DNA from: Deltaproteobacteria bacterium
GTDB lineage: Bacteria > BMS3Abin14
Direction: 5' to 3'
Assembly: GCA_013151915.1 (NCBI GenBank)
Contig: JAADHJ010000011.1
Coordinates: forward strand, 1 to 64,000
Length of the DNA: 64,000 bases
Shown here: one piece after another, positions 1-8,231 of the stretch
How positions within the stretch are numbered: position 1 is the stretch's first letter
How the letters are laid out: every line of letters begins with the position of its first letter
Made by a program: the position numbers and the translations under genes
Notes under the pieces: model-generated
Told to the model about the DNA's origin: nothing
Seen by the model: only the letters and a program-made list of their open reading frames with translations
Database searches by the model: none

Positions 1-170
1 TGGTGGACCAGGGGTTCATCTCGACAGAGTATAATTTCGGCGATATCCTCTTAGGTGGCGTCAGCTTCGATCTGGAACCGTCCATCAATTTCGGATTTGT
101 GGTGGGGCTTGGGCTGAACGACGGCTCCTCGGACTTCCTGCTGGGCGGCAAGCTGGCCTTCTCGCTCTAA
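1..170 (+). CDS. C-terminal end of a probable outer-membrane beta-barrel protein (partial)
   Basis: An open frame enters from the left edge (first full codon at base 3) and stops with TAA at 168-170, giving 55 residues. The peptide is rich in glycine and alternating hydrophobic residues, such as FGFVVGLGLND and FLLGGKLAFSL, as expected of the last strands of an outer-membrane barrel. Too little is visible to name a family. Repeat R1a begins five bases after the stop. Confidence 0.45.
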   Translation, partial: VDQGFISTEYNFGDILLGGVSFDLEPSINFGFVVGLGLNDGSSDFLLGGKLAFSL

Positions 171-174
171 GGTT

Positions 175-329
175 GATGACTTCGCAATAAGTCATCAATG
201 CGCCCATTAATGGGCGCGCAAATCAATGGTTTGCAGCGCAAGTTGTTGATTTGTAAGGAAAGTGAAAATGACACTTTTCGCTTTCCGTGGAATAAAAAGC
301 CATGAATGGACTTTTTACGACCCTATCAA
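175..329 (+). repeat. R1 element, copy a (full length, 155 bp)
   Basis: R1 runs from GATGACTT to CCCTATCAA and is a chain of hairpins: GATGACTT/AAGTCATC, a GGCGCC-type stem, AAATC/GATTT, GGAAAG/CTTTCC, and GTAAAAAGCCAT/ATGGACTTTTTAC. The two ends carry inverted AAAAAGTC/GACTTTTT tracts. This copy starts just after the stop of the upstream gene. No open frame is conserved between copies. Confidence 0.85.
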
Positions 330-335
330 AATTAA

Positions 336-463
336 TTCACCACAGCGTGACCACTTACAGGTCACACCACAGGGTTGTTGCACAGGGAAAAACCTTTAAA
401 GATTAGTATTTTTTACTTTAAAACCCTGTGGAGCAGCCTGTAAGCCGGCTGCGCTGTGGTAAA
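336..463 (+). repeat. R2 palindromic element, copy a
   Basis: Large imperfect inverted repeat. The outer arms are CCACAG at 340-345 and CTGTGG at 454-459; the inner arms are CCACAGGGTT and AAACCCTGTGG. The left arm holds a GTGACC/GGTCAC hairpin and the right arm a GCAGCC/GGCTGC hairpin, with an AT-rich centre. The copy at 29921-30066 resembles its reverse complement. R1a and R2a together fill the gap before the aminotransferase gene. Confidence 0.75.
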
Positions 464-528
464 ATAAAATGATTCATCATTTGGTTTTTCGGGTGAAACA
501 TACACATTTTCGCGGGAGGTAGATGCTG

Positions 529-1673
529 ATGATCAAGAAGAGGATATATTCGCCAGGTCCGGTGGACGTATCTCCATATCTCCATACACTGCGCTGGAGA
601 TGGCTCAGCCGATTATCCACCACAGGGCACCGGAGTTCATAACCGTCCTGAAGGAGGTTTTCGATGGTCTGAAGTTCATCTTCCAGACCAGAGGTGATGT
701 GCTGCTGTTCACCTCGTCCGGGACCGGGGCCATGGAAGGCGCCGTTGCCAACATCCTGAACCCGGGTGAAAAGGCCATCTGCGTAAACGGCGGAAAATTT
801 GGCGAGCGATGGGCCCAGCTCGTGTCTACCTATGGCGGCATCCCCGTGGTAATTGATGTTCCCTGGGGCCAGGCGGTTGACCCGGCGGTCATCGCCGAGA
901 AGTTGGAAGACGACCCCGGGATCAGGGCGGTCTACGTTCAGGCCAGCGAGACGTCCACCGGGGTGTCCCATCCGGTTAAGGCCATCGCTGAGATCGTCAA
1001 CCGCTACGAGGACAAGCTCATCATTGTTGACGGCATCACCGCGGTAGGGGTTATGAACCTGCCCTTTGACGAGTGGGGACTGGACGTGGTCGTGGGGGGA
1101 TCCCAGAAGGCATGGCGGCTTCCTCCCGGCCTGTCCTTCGCCGCCGTCAGCGACAAGGCCTGGGCGGCTGTGGCTAAGTGTACACAGCCCAGATACTACT
1201 TCGACTGGGCCAAGGAGAGGAAGAACGCCGCCAAACCGAGCACGGCCTACACCCCGGCCGTTTCCCTCATCCTTGGGCTCAGGCAGGTGATACGCGAGAT
1301 CAGGAAAGAGGGCCTTGAGGACATGTTCGCAAGGTGCGCTTCCTACGCCGAGGCTACCCGTGAGGCCATGAAGGCCATAGGGCTGAGGCTTTTCGCGCCC
1401 GACTCTCCGTCCGATTCCATAACCGCCGTTCTTGCCCCCGAGGGGATGGACGCCCAGGCCATTGTCAAGAATCTGAGCGTAAAATATGGGATCACAGTGG
1501 CCGGTGGTCAGGACAACGCCAAGGGAAAGATCTTCCGTCTTTCCCACATGGGCTACCTGGACGGCCTGGATATGGTAACCGCCATCGCCGCCGTGGAGAT
1601 GACTCTCAGGGATTTGGGGCACAAGGTTGAACTCGGCGCGGGCGTCCGCAGGGCCGAAGAGATACTCGTCTGA
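529..1673 (+). CDS. Class V aminotransferase (SerC/alanine-glyoxylate type), frameshifted near the N-terminus
   Basis: PLP-dependent class V aminotransferase. The fold-defining stretch SSGTGAMEGAVAN, the VDGITAVG segment and the PLP lysine in GGSQKAW (codon 1107-1109) are intact. The expected start is ATG 529, nine bases after GGGAGG (514-519), giving MIKKRIYSPGPVDVSP. An 8-bp tandem duplication at 570-585 then throws the frame out; removing one copy joins it to ALEMAQPIIHHR at the family's usual length. As written, only a product starting at ATG 600 (357 aa), without the PGP segment, is possible. serA follows after 13 bases, so a role as phosphoserine or serine/glyoxylate transaminase is likely but not proven. 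The shift may be a real mutation or an assembly error. Confidence 0.75.
570..585 (+). repeat. 8-bp tandem duplication causing a frameshift
   Basis: ATCTCCAT occurs twice in direct succession. Deleting one unit restores a continuous frame from the RBS-supported ATG at 529 through the PGP motif into the conserved MAQPIIHHR segment that starts at base 600. Confidence 0.8.
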
Positions 1674-1686
1674 AAGGGGGGCGGTG

Positions 1687-3273
1687 ATGAAGGTACTTGT
1701 AAGCGACAAGTTGTCCCCGGCCGGGGTGGAGATACTTGAAAGGACCCCCGGCCTCTCGGTGGACGTGAACACCGGCCTGAAACCGGAGGAACTCAAGGAG
1801 ATTATCGGACAGTACGACGGCCTGGTGATCCGCAGCGCCACAAAGGTCACCGGGGAAATCATCCAGGCGGCCTCCCGCCTCAAGGTCGTCGGCCGGGCCG
1901 GTATCGGGGTGGACAATGTCGACATCCCGGAGGCCACGAAAAGGGGGATCGTGGTCATGAACACCCCCGGCGGAAATACGGTGACCACCGCCGAACACGC
2001 CATCTCCATGATGTGTTCCCTGGCCAGGAATATCCCGCAGGCCGACGCGGGCATGAAGGCCGGCCGGTGGGACAAGAAACTCTACATGGGCGTTGAGCTC
2101 ATGAACAAGACGCTGGGCATCATCGGAGTCGGTAATGTCGGCTCCATTGTGGCTAACAGGGCCCAGGGGCTCAGGATGAACGTCATCGCCTACGATCCGT
2201 ATATCAGCGAAAAGGCCGCCGAGAAGATGGGCGTGGAGTTGGTTGATCTTGAAGAGTTATACAGGCGGTCCGATTTTATCAGCATCCATGTTCCCAAGAC
2301 CGATGAGACGAAGAACCTGATCGACATCGAGGTGTTCAAGAAGATGAAGAAGGGGGTCCGGATCATCAACTGCGCCCGTGGGGGTATTGTGAACGAGGCC
2401 GACATGGCGGATGCCTTGAAGAAGGGGCTTGTGGCCGGAGCTGCATTCGATGTCTTCTCGAGTGAGCCGCCGGACAAGGACAACCCCCTGCTGGGGCTGG
2501 ATAACGTCATCCTCACCCCCCATCTGGGCGCCTCCACCGGGGAGGCCCAGGTGAACGTGGCCATTGCGGTGGCAAACCAGATCGCTGATTACCTCGTCAA
2601 CGGGACCATCACCAACGCGCTTAACGTGCCGTCCGTGAGCGGAGACCTTCTCCCGAAGGTCCGGCCCTACCTCGATCTGGCCGACAAACTGGGAAGCCTA
2701 ACGGCCCAGCTCGTGGAATTTGCCCCCAAATCCGTGGAGGTCCGCTACGCCGGGTCTGTGCGTGATCTGCCCCTCGAGCCCATTACCATAAGCGTCCTGA
2801 AGGGAATACTGGAACCGGTGCTTGGCGTTGGCGCGGTAAACTTCGTGAACGCCACTGTTCTGGCTACCGACAGAGGCCTGAAGGTCAACGAGGTGAAGAG
2901 TTCGGAACCCGGGAACTACAGCAATCTCATCGAGGTTACCCTGTCCTCGGGTAACGATAAGATGGTGGCTGAGGGGTATATCTTCGAGGGTAGGGAACCG
3001 AGGATCGTCAGCATCGACGGATTCTCCATGGAGGCTATTCCCGAGGGTCACGTGCTGGTCCTCCGCAATGATGACCGTCCGGGCGTCATCGGCAACCTCG
3101 GCAAGACGCTGGGCAGTCACGGCATCAATATCGCCAGTATGCAGATAGGCCGCGACGAGCCGGGCGGGGAAGCTCTTTCTTTCATCCAGGTCGACTCGGA
3201 GCCCGGCGACAATGTCATCGATGCCCTCATGAAGCTGCCGCACATCAAGACCGTAACCAGGGTGAATTTCTAG
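1687..3273 (+). CDS. serA: D-3-phosphoglycerate dehydrogenase SerA
   Basis: First step of serine synthesis: oxidises 3-phosphoglycerate to phosphohydroxypyruvate with NAD. The 528-aa length fits the long form: split substrate domain, Rossmann domain with GVGNVG at 147-152, an allosteric substrate-binding domain, and a C-terminal ACT domain beginning near VLVLRNDDRPGVIG. Catalytic Arg231 (CARGG), Glu260 (SSEPP) and His279 (TPHLG) are present. ATG 1687 follows a G-rich RBS just after the aminotransferase stop; an in-frame upstream start would overlap that gene. The ACT domain suggests serine feedback control (family knowledge). The pair probably forms one serine operon. Confidence 0.96.
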   Translation: MKVLVSDKLSPAGVEILERTPGLSVDVNTGLKPEELKEIIGQYDGLVIRSATKVTGEIIQAASRLKVVGRAGIGVDNVDIPEATKRGIVVMNTPGGNTVTTAEHAISMMCSLARNIPQADAGMKAGRWDKKLYMGVELMNKTLGIIGVGNVGSIVANRAQGLRMNVIAYDPYISEKAAEKMGVELVDLEELYRRSDFISIHVPKTDETKNLIDIEVFKKMKKGVRIINCARGGIVNEADMADALKKGLVAGAAFDVFSSEPPDKDNPLLGLDNVILTPHLGASTGEAQVNVAIAVANQIADYLVNGTITNALNVPSVSGDLLPKVRPYLDLADKLGSLTAQLVEFAPKSVEVRYAGSVRDLPLEPITISVLKGILEPVLGVGAVNFVNATVLATDRGLKVNEVKSSEPGNYSNLIEVTLSSGNDKMVAEGYIFEGREPRIVSIDGFSMEAIPEGHVLVLRNDDRPGVIGNLGKTLGSHGINIASMQIGRDEPGGEALSFIQVDSEPGDNVIDALMKLPHIKTVTRVNF

Positions 3274-3345
3274 GGTTTTCGGGGCGCGGGTCGGCGGTAA
3301 TCCGGCCTGCGCCTTATTGCGTCCGGAAAAAACGAGGCTTTTCCC

Positions 3346-4596
3346 ATGAAGAAACCAGAAGGTTCCTGGCTGCTGCCCACCGGTGTTTTCGAGATGCCCC
3401 CCGCCAGGGCGGCGTTTATAAGAAGGGTGGAAGGGCAGATCATGGATGCTTTCCGGCTGTGGGGGTACCGGGAGGTTCGCACCCCGGCCATGGAGTACCT
3501 GGAGACCATGGCCCAGGGACTTGAGGCGGCCGAATTGGATATGGCCTTCAAGCTGGTGGACCGGGCCACGGGCAGGGTGATGGTCCTGCGGTCCGATATG
3601 ACGCCCCAGGTCGCGCGTATGGCGGCCCTGGCCCTTCAGGATGTTCCATATCCCCTGCGGCTGTGCTATGTCTCGGATGTCTACCGTTATCCCAGGGACC
3701 CCAGTCATCCCAGGCGGGAGCTGATCCAGGCGGGGGCCGAACTTCTGGGTCCGGGCGACCCACAGGCCGACGCGGAGGTGATCGCTCTTGCCGTGGAGTC
3801 CCTGAAAAGGATGGGATTTTCAGGGATCAGGATCTCCTTGGGGCAGGTCAGCTACGCCAGGGGTTTGTTGAAGGAGTGCGGTCTGTCCAGGGAAACGGAG
3901 GATCTCCTCATCGGAGCCGCGGACAGGAAGGACGTTGGGGAGGTCGGACGAATCCTTGACCGGACGAACGTACAACCATCCCTGAGGCAGTCGGTCCTCT
4001 CCCTGGCCGAGCTGCGCGGCGGCCTCGAGGTAATAAGGAAAGCCGGGAAGGGTGCCCCAAACGGCGAGTGTTCGGACGCCCTTTCCAACCTTATGGAGGT
4101 TCTTGACCTTGCTGTTTCCCACGGCGTCGATGCCCATCTCATCGAGGTGGACCTGGGAGAGCTGTCCTCGTTCAGATATCATACGGGAATCGTCTTCTCC
4201 GGTTTCGTTTCGGGCGCGGGCAGGGCGATTCTGAAGGGCGGAAGATACGATGATCTGGTTGGGAAGTTCGGTCGTCCCGCCCCGGCCACCGGTTTTGCCA
4301 TTGATATCCTGGAATTAGTTGAGATCGTGTCGAGGACCGAAGTCAGGCACGGGGGTGTTGATTACCTCTTTGTGAACAGGTCCGGAGACCAGGCGAGAGG
4401 GCTGTCCGCCGCCATGGAACTGAGACGTAAGGGCCGGGGAGTATTTTGTCTTATCCAGGACCTGGGCGATGAGGATCTTCCGGCCTTCGCCGGGGCCCAC
4501 GGGATCAAGACGATAATTGTTCTGGAAGACGGGGGGTTGAGGAGATGGGACAGCAAGGCCGGCAGATCCACCCCGTGTGATATTGATGCTCTATAA
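3346..4596 (+). CDS. hisZ: ATP phosphoribosyltransferase regulatory subunit HisZ
   Basis: 416-aa HisS paralogue. It keeps the class II aminoacyl-tRNA synthetase-like core (LRSDMTPQVAR, RLCYVSDVYRY, GGRYDDLVGKFG, PATGFAIDI). Its early sequence LLPTGVFEMPPARAA and its short C-terminal region point to HisZ rather than histidyl-tRNA synthetase. HisZ pairs with short-form HisG to allow catalysis and histidine feedback in the first step of histidine synthesis; HisG is not in this window. It lies 72 bases after serA, and hisZ next to purA is an arrangement I recall from Geobacter relatives. Confidence 0.88.
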   Translation: MKKPEGSWLLPTGVFEMPPARAAFIRRVEGQIMDAFRLWGYREVRTPAMEYLETMAQGLEAAELDMAFKLVDRATGRVMVLRSDMTPQVARMAALALQDVPYPLRLCYVSDVYRYPRDPSHPRRELIQAGAELLGPGDPQADAEVIALAVESLKRMGFSGIRISLGQVSYARGLLKECGLSRETEDLLIGAADRKDVGEVGRILDRTNVQPSLRQSVLSLAELRGGLEVIRKAGKGAPNGECSDALSNLMEVLDLAVSHGVDAHLIEVDLGELSSFRYHTGIVFSGFVSGAGRAILKGGRYDDLVGKFGRPAPATGFAIDILELVEIVSRTEVRHGGVDYLFVNRSGDQARGLSAAMELRRKGRGVFCLIQDLGDEDLPAFAGAHGIKTIIVLEDGGLRRWDSKAGRSTPCDIDAL

Positions 4597-4602
4597 TAAA
4601 TA

Positions 4603-4727
4603 GGGTCGTCCTGGAAATGAGTACCTGAAGGATGGCCAGATTTTGTGAAAAGCTAATTTAACACAGGGTGCACAGAGTTTCACCAGCCGTCGCTGAAGCT
4701 ATGGCTGGCAGGCAGGGTTAAATCAAA
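4603..4727 (+). repeat. R3 block, copy a (about 125 bp)
   Basis: Begins GTCGTCCTGGAAATGAG and runs through a CCAGCC/GGCTGG hairpin to CAGGCAGGGTT. The reverse complement of 8341-8466 matches it nearly base for base over about 110 bp, and 26706-26792 shares its first 85 bp or so. Confidence 0.85.
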
Positions 4728-4737
4728 AAAATATTCC

Positions 4738-4960
4738 CCTCACCTGACTTCTTTGCGTAACTCTGCGGTATGTGCGGCCTACCATCGAGCCGCCTTTGCG
4801 TAACTCTGCGTTACAGCTCTAAAGCACAGGTTTTATCGCAGAGGGCCGCCCTTCGACAGGCTCAGGACAGGCGCGGAGGGCGCCACTCTCAGGCGCTGCC
4901 GCAAAGGGCCGCAAAGTAAAATAATGAGGTACGCATTATTGTGATGAACCATAATTTATT
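4738..4960. other. Repeat debris between hisZ and purA
   Basis: No gene is visible. CTTTGCGTAACTCTGCG occurs twice, near 4751 and 4796. A CCCTTCGACAGGCTCAGGAC segment sits near 4851 and recurs in a similar form near 30034. A short R4-like GGTACGCATTA motif near 4926 precedes the purA ribosome-binding site. Confidence 0.5.
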
Positions 4961-4975
4961 TCCGGAGGACAGGTA

Positions 4976-6265
4976 ATGCCCAATGTTGTGGTTATCGGTG
5001 CCCAGTGGGGCGACGAGGGTAAGGGAAAAATCGTTGACGTCTATACCGAGCGGGCCGATGTGGTGGTGCGTTGCCAGGGGGGGCACAATGCGGGGCACAC
5101 CGTTGTCGTAGGGGGGGAGACGACCATTCTCCACCTCATCCCTTCCGGCATCCTGCATTCCGGAAAACGGTGCCTTATTGGAAACGGGGTGGTGGTGGCT
5201 CCCGACGCGTTGGTAGCTGAAATGGACTCCGTTGCCGCTAAGGGGGTCGAGTTGGATGGGAGGCTTTTCATAAGCGAGAGGGCCCACGTCATCATGCCCT
5301 ACCATGTCGCCCTGGACCAGGCGAGGGAGGAGAGGAGAGGGGTCAAGGCCATCGGAACAACGGGCAGGGGAATCGGGCCTGCCTACGAGGACAAGGTGGC
5401 CCGTACCGGGATACGGATCGGTGACATACTTAACCCTCCTGTTTTCCGCGAGAAGCTCGAGGCGGCCCTCGAATTCAAGAACTTCATCCTCGCCAGGTTC
5501 TTCGGCAAAGAGACATTCGATGAGTTGGAGGTTTTCGAATCCACCATGCTCCTGGCTGAGCGTATCCGGGGGTACGTCGCCGATACCACAGATCTGCTGC
5601 AGCAGGGGATTGCCGATGGGAAAAACGTCCTGTTCGAAGGGGCGCAGGGAAGCCATCTTGACATCGACCACGGTACCTATCCCTTCGTAACCTCGTCCTC
5701 CACCACGGCCGGAGGCGCCTGTACCGGTTCGGGAGTGGGACCCGGTTCCATCGACGAGGTGATCGGTATCTCCAAGGCGTATACCACGAGGGTGGGCGGG
5801 GGACCGTTTCCCACGGAACTGGGAGGATCGCCGGGTGAACGCATCAGGGATGCGGGAGATGAGTACGGGGCCACCACGGGAAGGCCAAGGCGGTGTGGAT
5901 GGTTCGACGCCGTTGTGCTGGGCCAGAGCGCGATGGTTAATGGACTGACCGGGCTTGTGGTCACAAAGCTCGATGTTCTGGACGGGATCGATCCCGTCCG
6001 GATCTGTACAGGATATTCCTGCGGCGATCTCAGGTTTGACCATGTTCCGGCGGACCTGGACCAGTTGACCCTGTGCAAGCCCATTTACGAGGATCATCCG
6101 GGTTGGAAAGGGACAACAAGGGGTTTGAGAGAGTGGAAGGCCCTTCCCAAAGAGGCTCAGGCCTACATAAGGAGGCTCGGGGAGTTGACCGGGATTCCCA
6201 TCGCCCTGGTTTCCACAGGGCCCGAGAGGGACGATTATGTGGAGCTGATCGATCCGTGGAGCTGA
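4976..6265 (+). CDS. purA: Adenylosuccinate synthetase PurA
   Basis: Converts IMP and aspartate to adenylosuccinate with GTP, the first committed step to AMP. The 429-aa length is typical. The N-terminal GDEGKGK loop (12-18) includes catalytic Asp13, and His41 sits in GGHNAGHT. TTGRGIGPAYEDK and the C-terminal TGPERDD region are conserved. ATG 4976 follows GGAGGACAG. PurB, the next enzyme of the branch, is at the far end of the window, so the two are not in one operon. Confidence 0.97.
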   Translation: MPNVVVIGAQWGDEGKGKIVDVYTERADVVVRCQGGHNAGHTVVVGGETTILHLIPSGILHSGKRCLIGNGVVVAPDALVAEMDSVAAKGVELDGRLFISERAHVIMPYHVALDQAREERRGVKAIGTTGRGIGPAYEDKVARTGIRIGDILNPPVFREKLEAALEFKNFILARFFGKETFDELEVFESTMLLAERIRGYVADTTDLLQQGIADGKNVLFEGAQGSHLDIDHGTYPFVTSSSTTAGGACTGSGVGPGSIDEVIGISKAYTTRVGGGPFPTELGGSPGERIRDAGDEYGATTGRPRRCGWFDAVVLGQSAMVNGLTGLVVTKLDVLDGIDPVRICTGYSCGDLRFDHVPADLDQLTLCKPIYEDHPGWKGTTRGLREWKALPKEAQAYIRRLGELTGIPIALVSTGPERDDYVELIDPWS

Positions 6266-6393
6266 TGAGCCCGCGGTTGGAAAAAAATATTCGTATGTAA
6301 GAAATAGACGACAATGTGCGAGGGAAACTTTATTCATGAAATATCGTGGGTGTGAGCCCATGGTATTGAATGGGATGGTATTGTACGAGACGG

Positions 6394-6422
6394 TTGACAA
6401 TAAAGACAGTAAGTATTAGATA
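6394..6422 (+). promoter_or_regulatory. Putative sigma-70 promoter for the tRNA pair
   Basis: A perfect -35 TTGACA at 6394-6399 is followed after 17 bases by a weak -10, TAGATA (6417-6422), a dozen bases upstream of tRNA-Lys. Confidence 0.5.
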
Positions 6423-6433
6423 GTGACCCTCCG

Positions 6434-6510
6434 GAGCCCGTAGCTCAGTCCGGTAGAGCAGCGGACTTTTAATCCGTCGGTCGAAGGTTCGAATCCTTCC
6501 GGGCTCACCA
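6434..6510 (+). tRNA. tRNA-Lys (UUU)
   Basis: 77 bases with an encoded CCA. The acceptor stem GAGCCCG pairs with CGGGCTC. The anticodon stem GCGGA/TCCGT encloses the loop CTTTTAA, with anticodon TTT. The T-arm GGTTCGAATCC is standard. Confidence 0.96.
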
Positions 6511-6519
6511 ATAAATATG

Positions 6520-6597
<78 letters not shown>

Positions 6598-6607
6598 AAA
6601 AGCAATG

Positions 6608-6636
6608 GCCCCGGACTTTACTCCGGGGCTTTTTTT
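6608..6636 (+). terminator. Rho-independent terminator after the tRNAs
   Basis: Stem GCCCCGGA/TCCGGGGC with a six-base loop, followed by seven T residues, eleven bases after tRNA-Glu. Confidence 0.9.
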
Positions 6637-6785
6637 CGCGGTCAACCCCCGGTGTCAGAGACCTGACGGTCCACAACCATTTTCACGCATTGCGCTAACC
6701 GTTGCAATTCAGGTAATATAAAATATAGGCTGGGTCGGCGCATTTCCGGGGGGATGCTCCGGTTATATTTCAAGGAGGTATGACA

Positions 6786-7349
6786 ATGCCTTATTCTTCA
6801 CGATTTACGGTTTTCCTGCTCGGTTTCGTAGTTCTTTTTTCATTAACGGTTGCATCCAGCCCGGTATCGGCGGCGTCGGCGGCCAAGATCGATAAAAGGG
6901 TGAACGAGGCCCTTCGCACCTTCCACGAAGAGGTCAGCTCCGGCGATGAACTAATGGCCCAGGCAAAGGGGGTCCTGATATTCCCTAAAGTGTACAAGGC
7001 GGGTATCGGGATCGGAGGGGAATATGGTGAAGGCGTCCTGAGGATCAAGGGGAAGACCGTCGGCTATTACTCAACAGCCGCCGCCTCCATCGGGTTTCAA
7101 CTGGGGGCCCAGTCCAAGATCGTTATTATCATGTTCATGTCGAATGATGCTTTGAACGGATTTCGCCGAAGCAACGGATGGGAAGTTGGTATTGACGGGT
7201 CGGTTGCGCTTGTGGACGTCGGTGCCGGTGGATCAATTGACACCACAAATATCAAGAAACCAGTCATTGGATTCATCATCGGCCAAAAGGGACTTATGTA
7301 TAATTTGACCTTGGAGGGGTCGAAGATCACGAAACTTGACAAGAAATAA
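6786..7349 (+). CDS. SYLF/Ysc84-family secreted lipid-binding protein
   Basis: 187 aa with an N-terminal signal peptide (hydrophobic FTVFLLGFVVLFSLTVASS, likely cut after VSAASA). The SYLF domain follows: AKGVLIFPKVYKAG, GGEYGEGVL, YYSTAAASIGFQLGAQ and a C-terminal KGLMYNLTLEGSKIT. The domain binds phosphoinositides in eukaryotic Ysc84; bacterial members are periplasmic and of unclear role. ATG 6786 is preferred over ATG 6780, which lies one base from the AAGGAGG at 6772-6778. Confidence 0.85.
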   Translation: MPYSSRFTVFLLGFVVLFSLTVASSPVSAASAAKIDKRVNEALRTFHEEVSSGDELMAQAKGVLIFPKVYKAGIGIGGEYGEGVLRIKGKTVGYYSTAAASIGFQLGAQSKIVIIMFMSNDALNGFRRSNGWEVGIDGSVALVDVGAGGSIDTTNIKKPVIGFIIGQKGLMYNLTLEGSKITKLDKK

Positions 7350-7376
7350 AAGACCACGAACCCAAATTCGGTTACG

Positions 7377-7417
7377 CGAGACGGGGAGGCTCCCCATCTC
7401 GTATTTTGCTTGTTTTT
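7377..7417 (+). terminator. Probable terminator after the SYLF gene
   Basis: Stem CGAGACGGGGA/TCCCCATCTCG with one mismatch and a three-base loop, followed by a T-rich tract at 7402-7417. It could instead belong to the cold-shock gene leader. Confidence 0.6.
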
Positions 7418-7507
7418 CCCATGGGTTTGCTGTAAAAATGGTTTGCCCGGGGGAGGTGGAACCCGGATGAGTCTGTTTGTTCTTTTCAGTGAGAAGGGGG
7501 TCACAGA

Positions 7508-7711
7508 ATGGCAGAAGGTACGGTGAAATGGTTCGATGAGAAGAAGGGATTCGGATTTATCGCTCAGGAGGAAGGACCGGATGTTTTCGTCCACTATTCG
7601 GCGATCGGAGGGGAAGGCTTCAAGACCCTCCAGGAGGGCCAGCGTGTGACCTTTGAAATTACGGAGGGAACCAAGGGTCCCCAGGCGACCAACGTTCTTC
7701 CCGCCGAATAG
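7508..7711 (+). CDS. Cold-shock protein, CspA family
   Basis: A 67-aa single cold-shock domain that binds single-stranded RNA/DNA and acts as an RNA chaperone. RNP1 KGFGFI is at 13-18 and RNP2 VFVHY at 26-30; the start [14 protein letters not shown] is characteristic. ATG 7508 follows a GAAGGGGG ribosome-binding region. It is monocistronic, with its own terminator. A leader of about 100 bases after the upstream terminator is compatible with the 5'-UTR control seen in csp genes, but I see no specific thermosensor. Confidence 0.95.
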   Translation: MAEGTVKWFDEKKGFGFIAQEEGPDVFVHYSAIGGEGFKTLQEGQRVTFEITEGTKGPQATNVLPAE

Positions 7712-7730
7712 AAAAGATATCATACCACCA

Positions 7731-7760
7731 AAAAGGCCCCTGTATTGGGGCCTTTTTTTT
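7731..7760 (+). terminator. Terminator of the cold-shock gene
   Basis: Stem AAGGCCCC/GGGGCCTT with a short loop, ending in eight T residues. Confidence 0.9.
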
Positions 7761-7761
7761 A

Positions 7762-7966
7762 GTTCATCCGGCTGGCTAATGCGTACCTTAACCCGGTGTC
7801 CAACGTTCAATGTTGATAGGGTCGCAAAAAGTCCATTTATGGCTTTTTGCTCTACGGAAAGCGAAAAGTGTCATTTTCACTTTCCTTACAAATCAACAAC
7901 TTGTTTGGGCGCCCATCAGTGGGCGTAATGATGACTTTTTGCGAAGTCATCATTGTTCAACGGCGG
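7762..7966 (+). repeat. R4 block, copy a (interrupted by R1b)
   Basis: GTTCATCCGGCTGGCTAATG leads through GCGTACCTTAACCCGG to CAACGTTCAATGTT, breaks off at R1b, and resumes with TGTTCAACGGCGGGATTC. The uninterrupted version is at 26490-26549. Confidence 0.85.
7813..7953 (-). mobile_element. R1 element, copy b, inserted into R4
   Basis: About 140 bp, minus orientation. The ends carry a perfect 12-bp inverted pair, TCGCAAAAAGTC (7822-7833) and GACTTTTTGCGA (7933-7944). TGTT is found on both sides (7811-7814 and 7954-7957) but only once at the empty site (26536-26539), consistent with a short target duplication. The exact boundaries are uncertain by two or three bases. Confidence 0.85.
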
Positions 7967-7970
7967 GATT

Positions 7971-8212
7971 CAAGATCCAGAGTCCAGAGTAGAAAAGGGG
8001 ACGCGGCAATCCCGGGCGACTTGTCACGGCGAAGTTCGAAAAACGAAGACGGAAGCTGAAAAAGCCGTCGCGGCGCCCTCCGGGCGCTACGGGATCGCTT
8101 CACTCGGATACGGTTCGCGATGACCAGCGAAGTCATTGCGAGGAGCATCGAGGGAGACGAGAGTGACGCGGCAATCTCATGCGGAGTTGAAAAGGTAGAC
8201 GGAAGCAATCCC
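7971..8212 (+). repeat. R5 and R7 repeat blocks
   Basis: A short CCAGAGTCCAGAGTA tract (R5) is followed by GAAAAGGGGACGCGG and two degenerate R7 units containing CATTGCGAGGAGCATCGAGG and GACGCGGCAATCTCATG. 26590-26700 carries the same succession. No gene is seen. Confidence 0.7.
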
Positions 8213-8231
8213 TAAAGTCAAAAGCTGATTT

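Noticed and set aside
175-329. R1 copies as Rho-independent terminators
   Set aside because: The hairpins are strong but not followed by T runs, and separate good terminators exist where needed (for example after glnA, hsp20 and dinG).
477-2075. Long minus-strand open frame (532 codons) opposite the aminotransferase and serA
   Set aside because: Its sequence is low-complexity and matches no family; the plus-strand genes have clear motifs. It is a GC-rich antisense shadow, as are the long frames opposite purA, infB and pnp.
3346-4596. Histidyl-tRNA synthetase
   Set aside because: The synthetase-like core is present, but the N-terminal and C-terminal sequence and the hisZ-purA context fit HisZ better.
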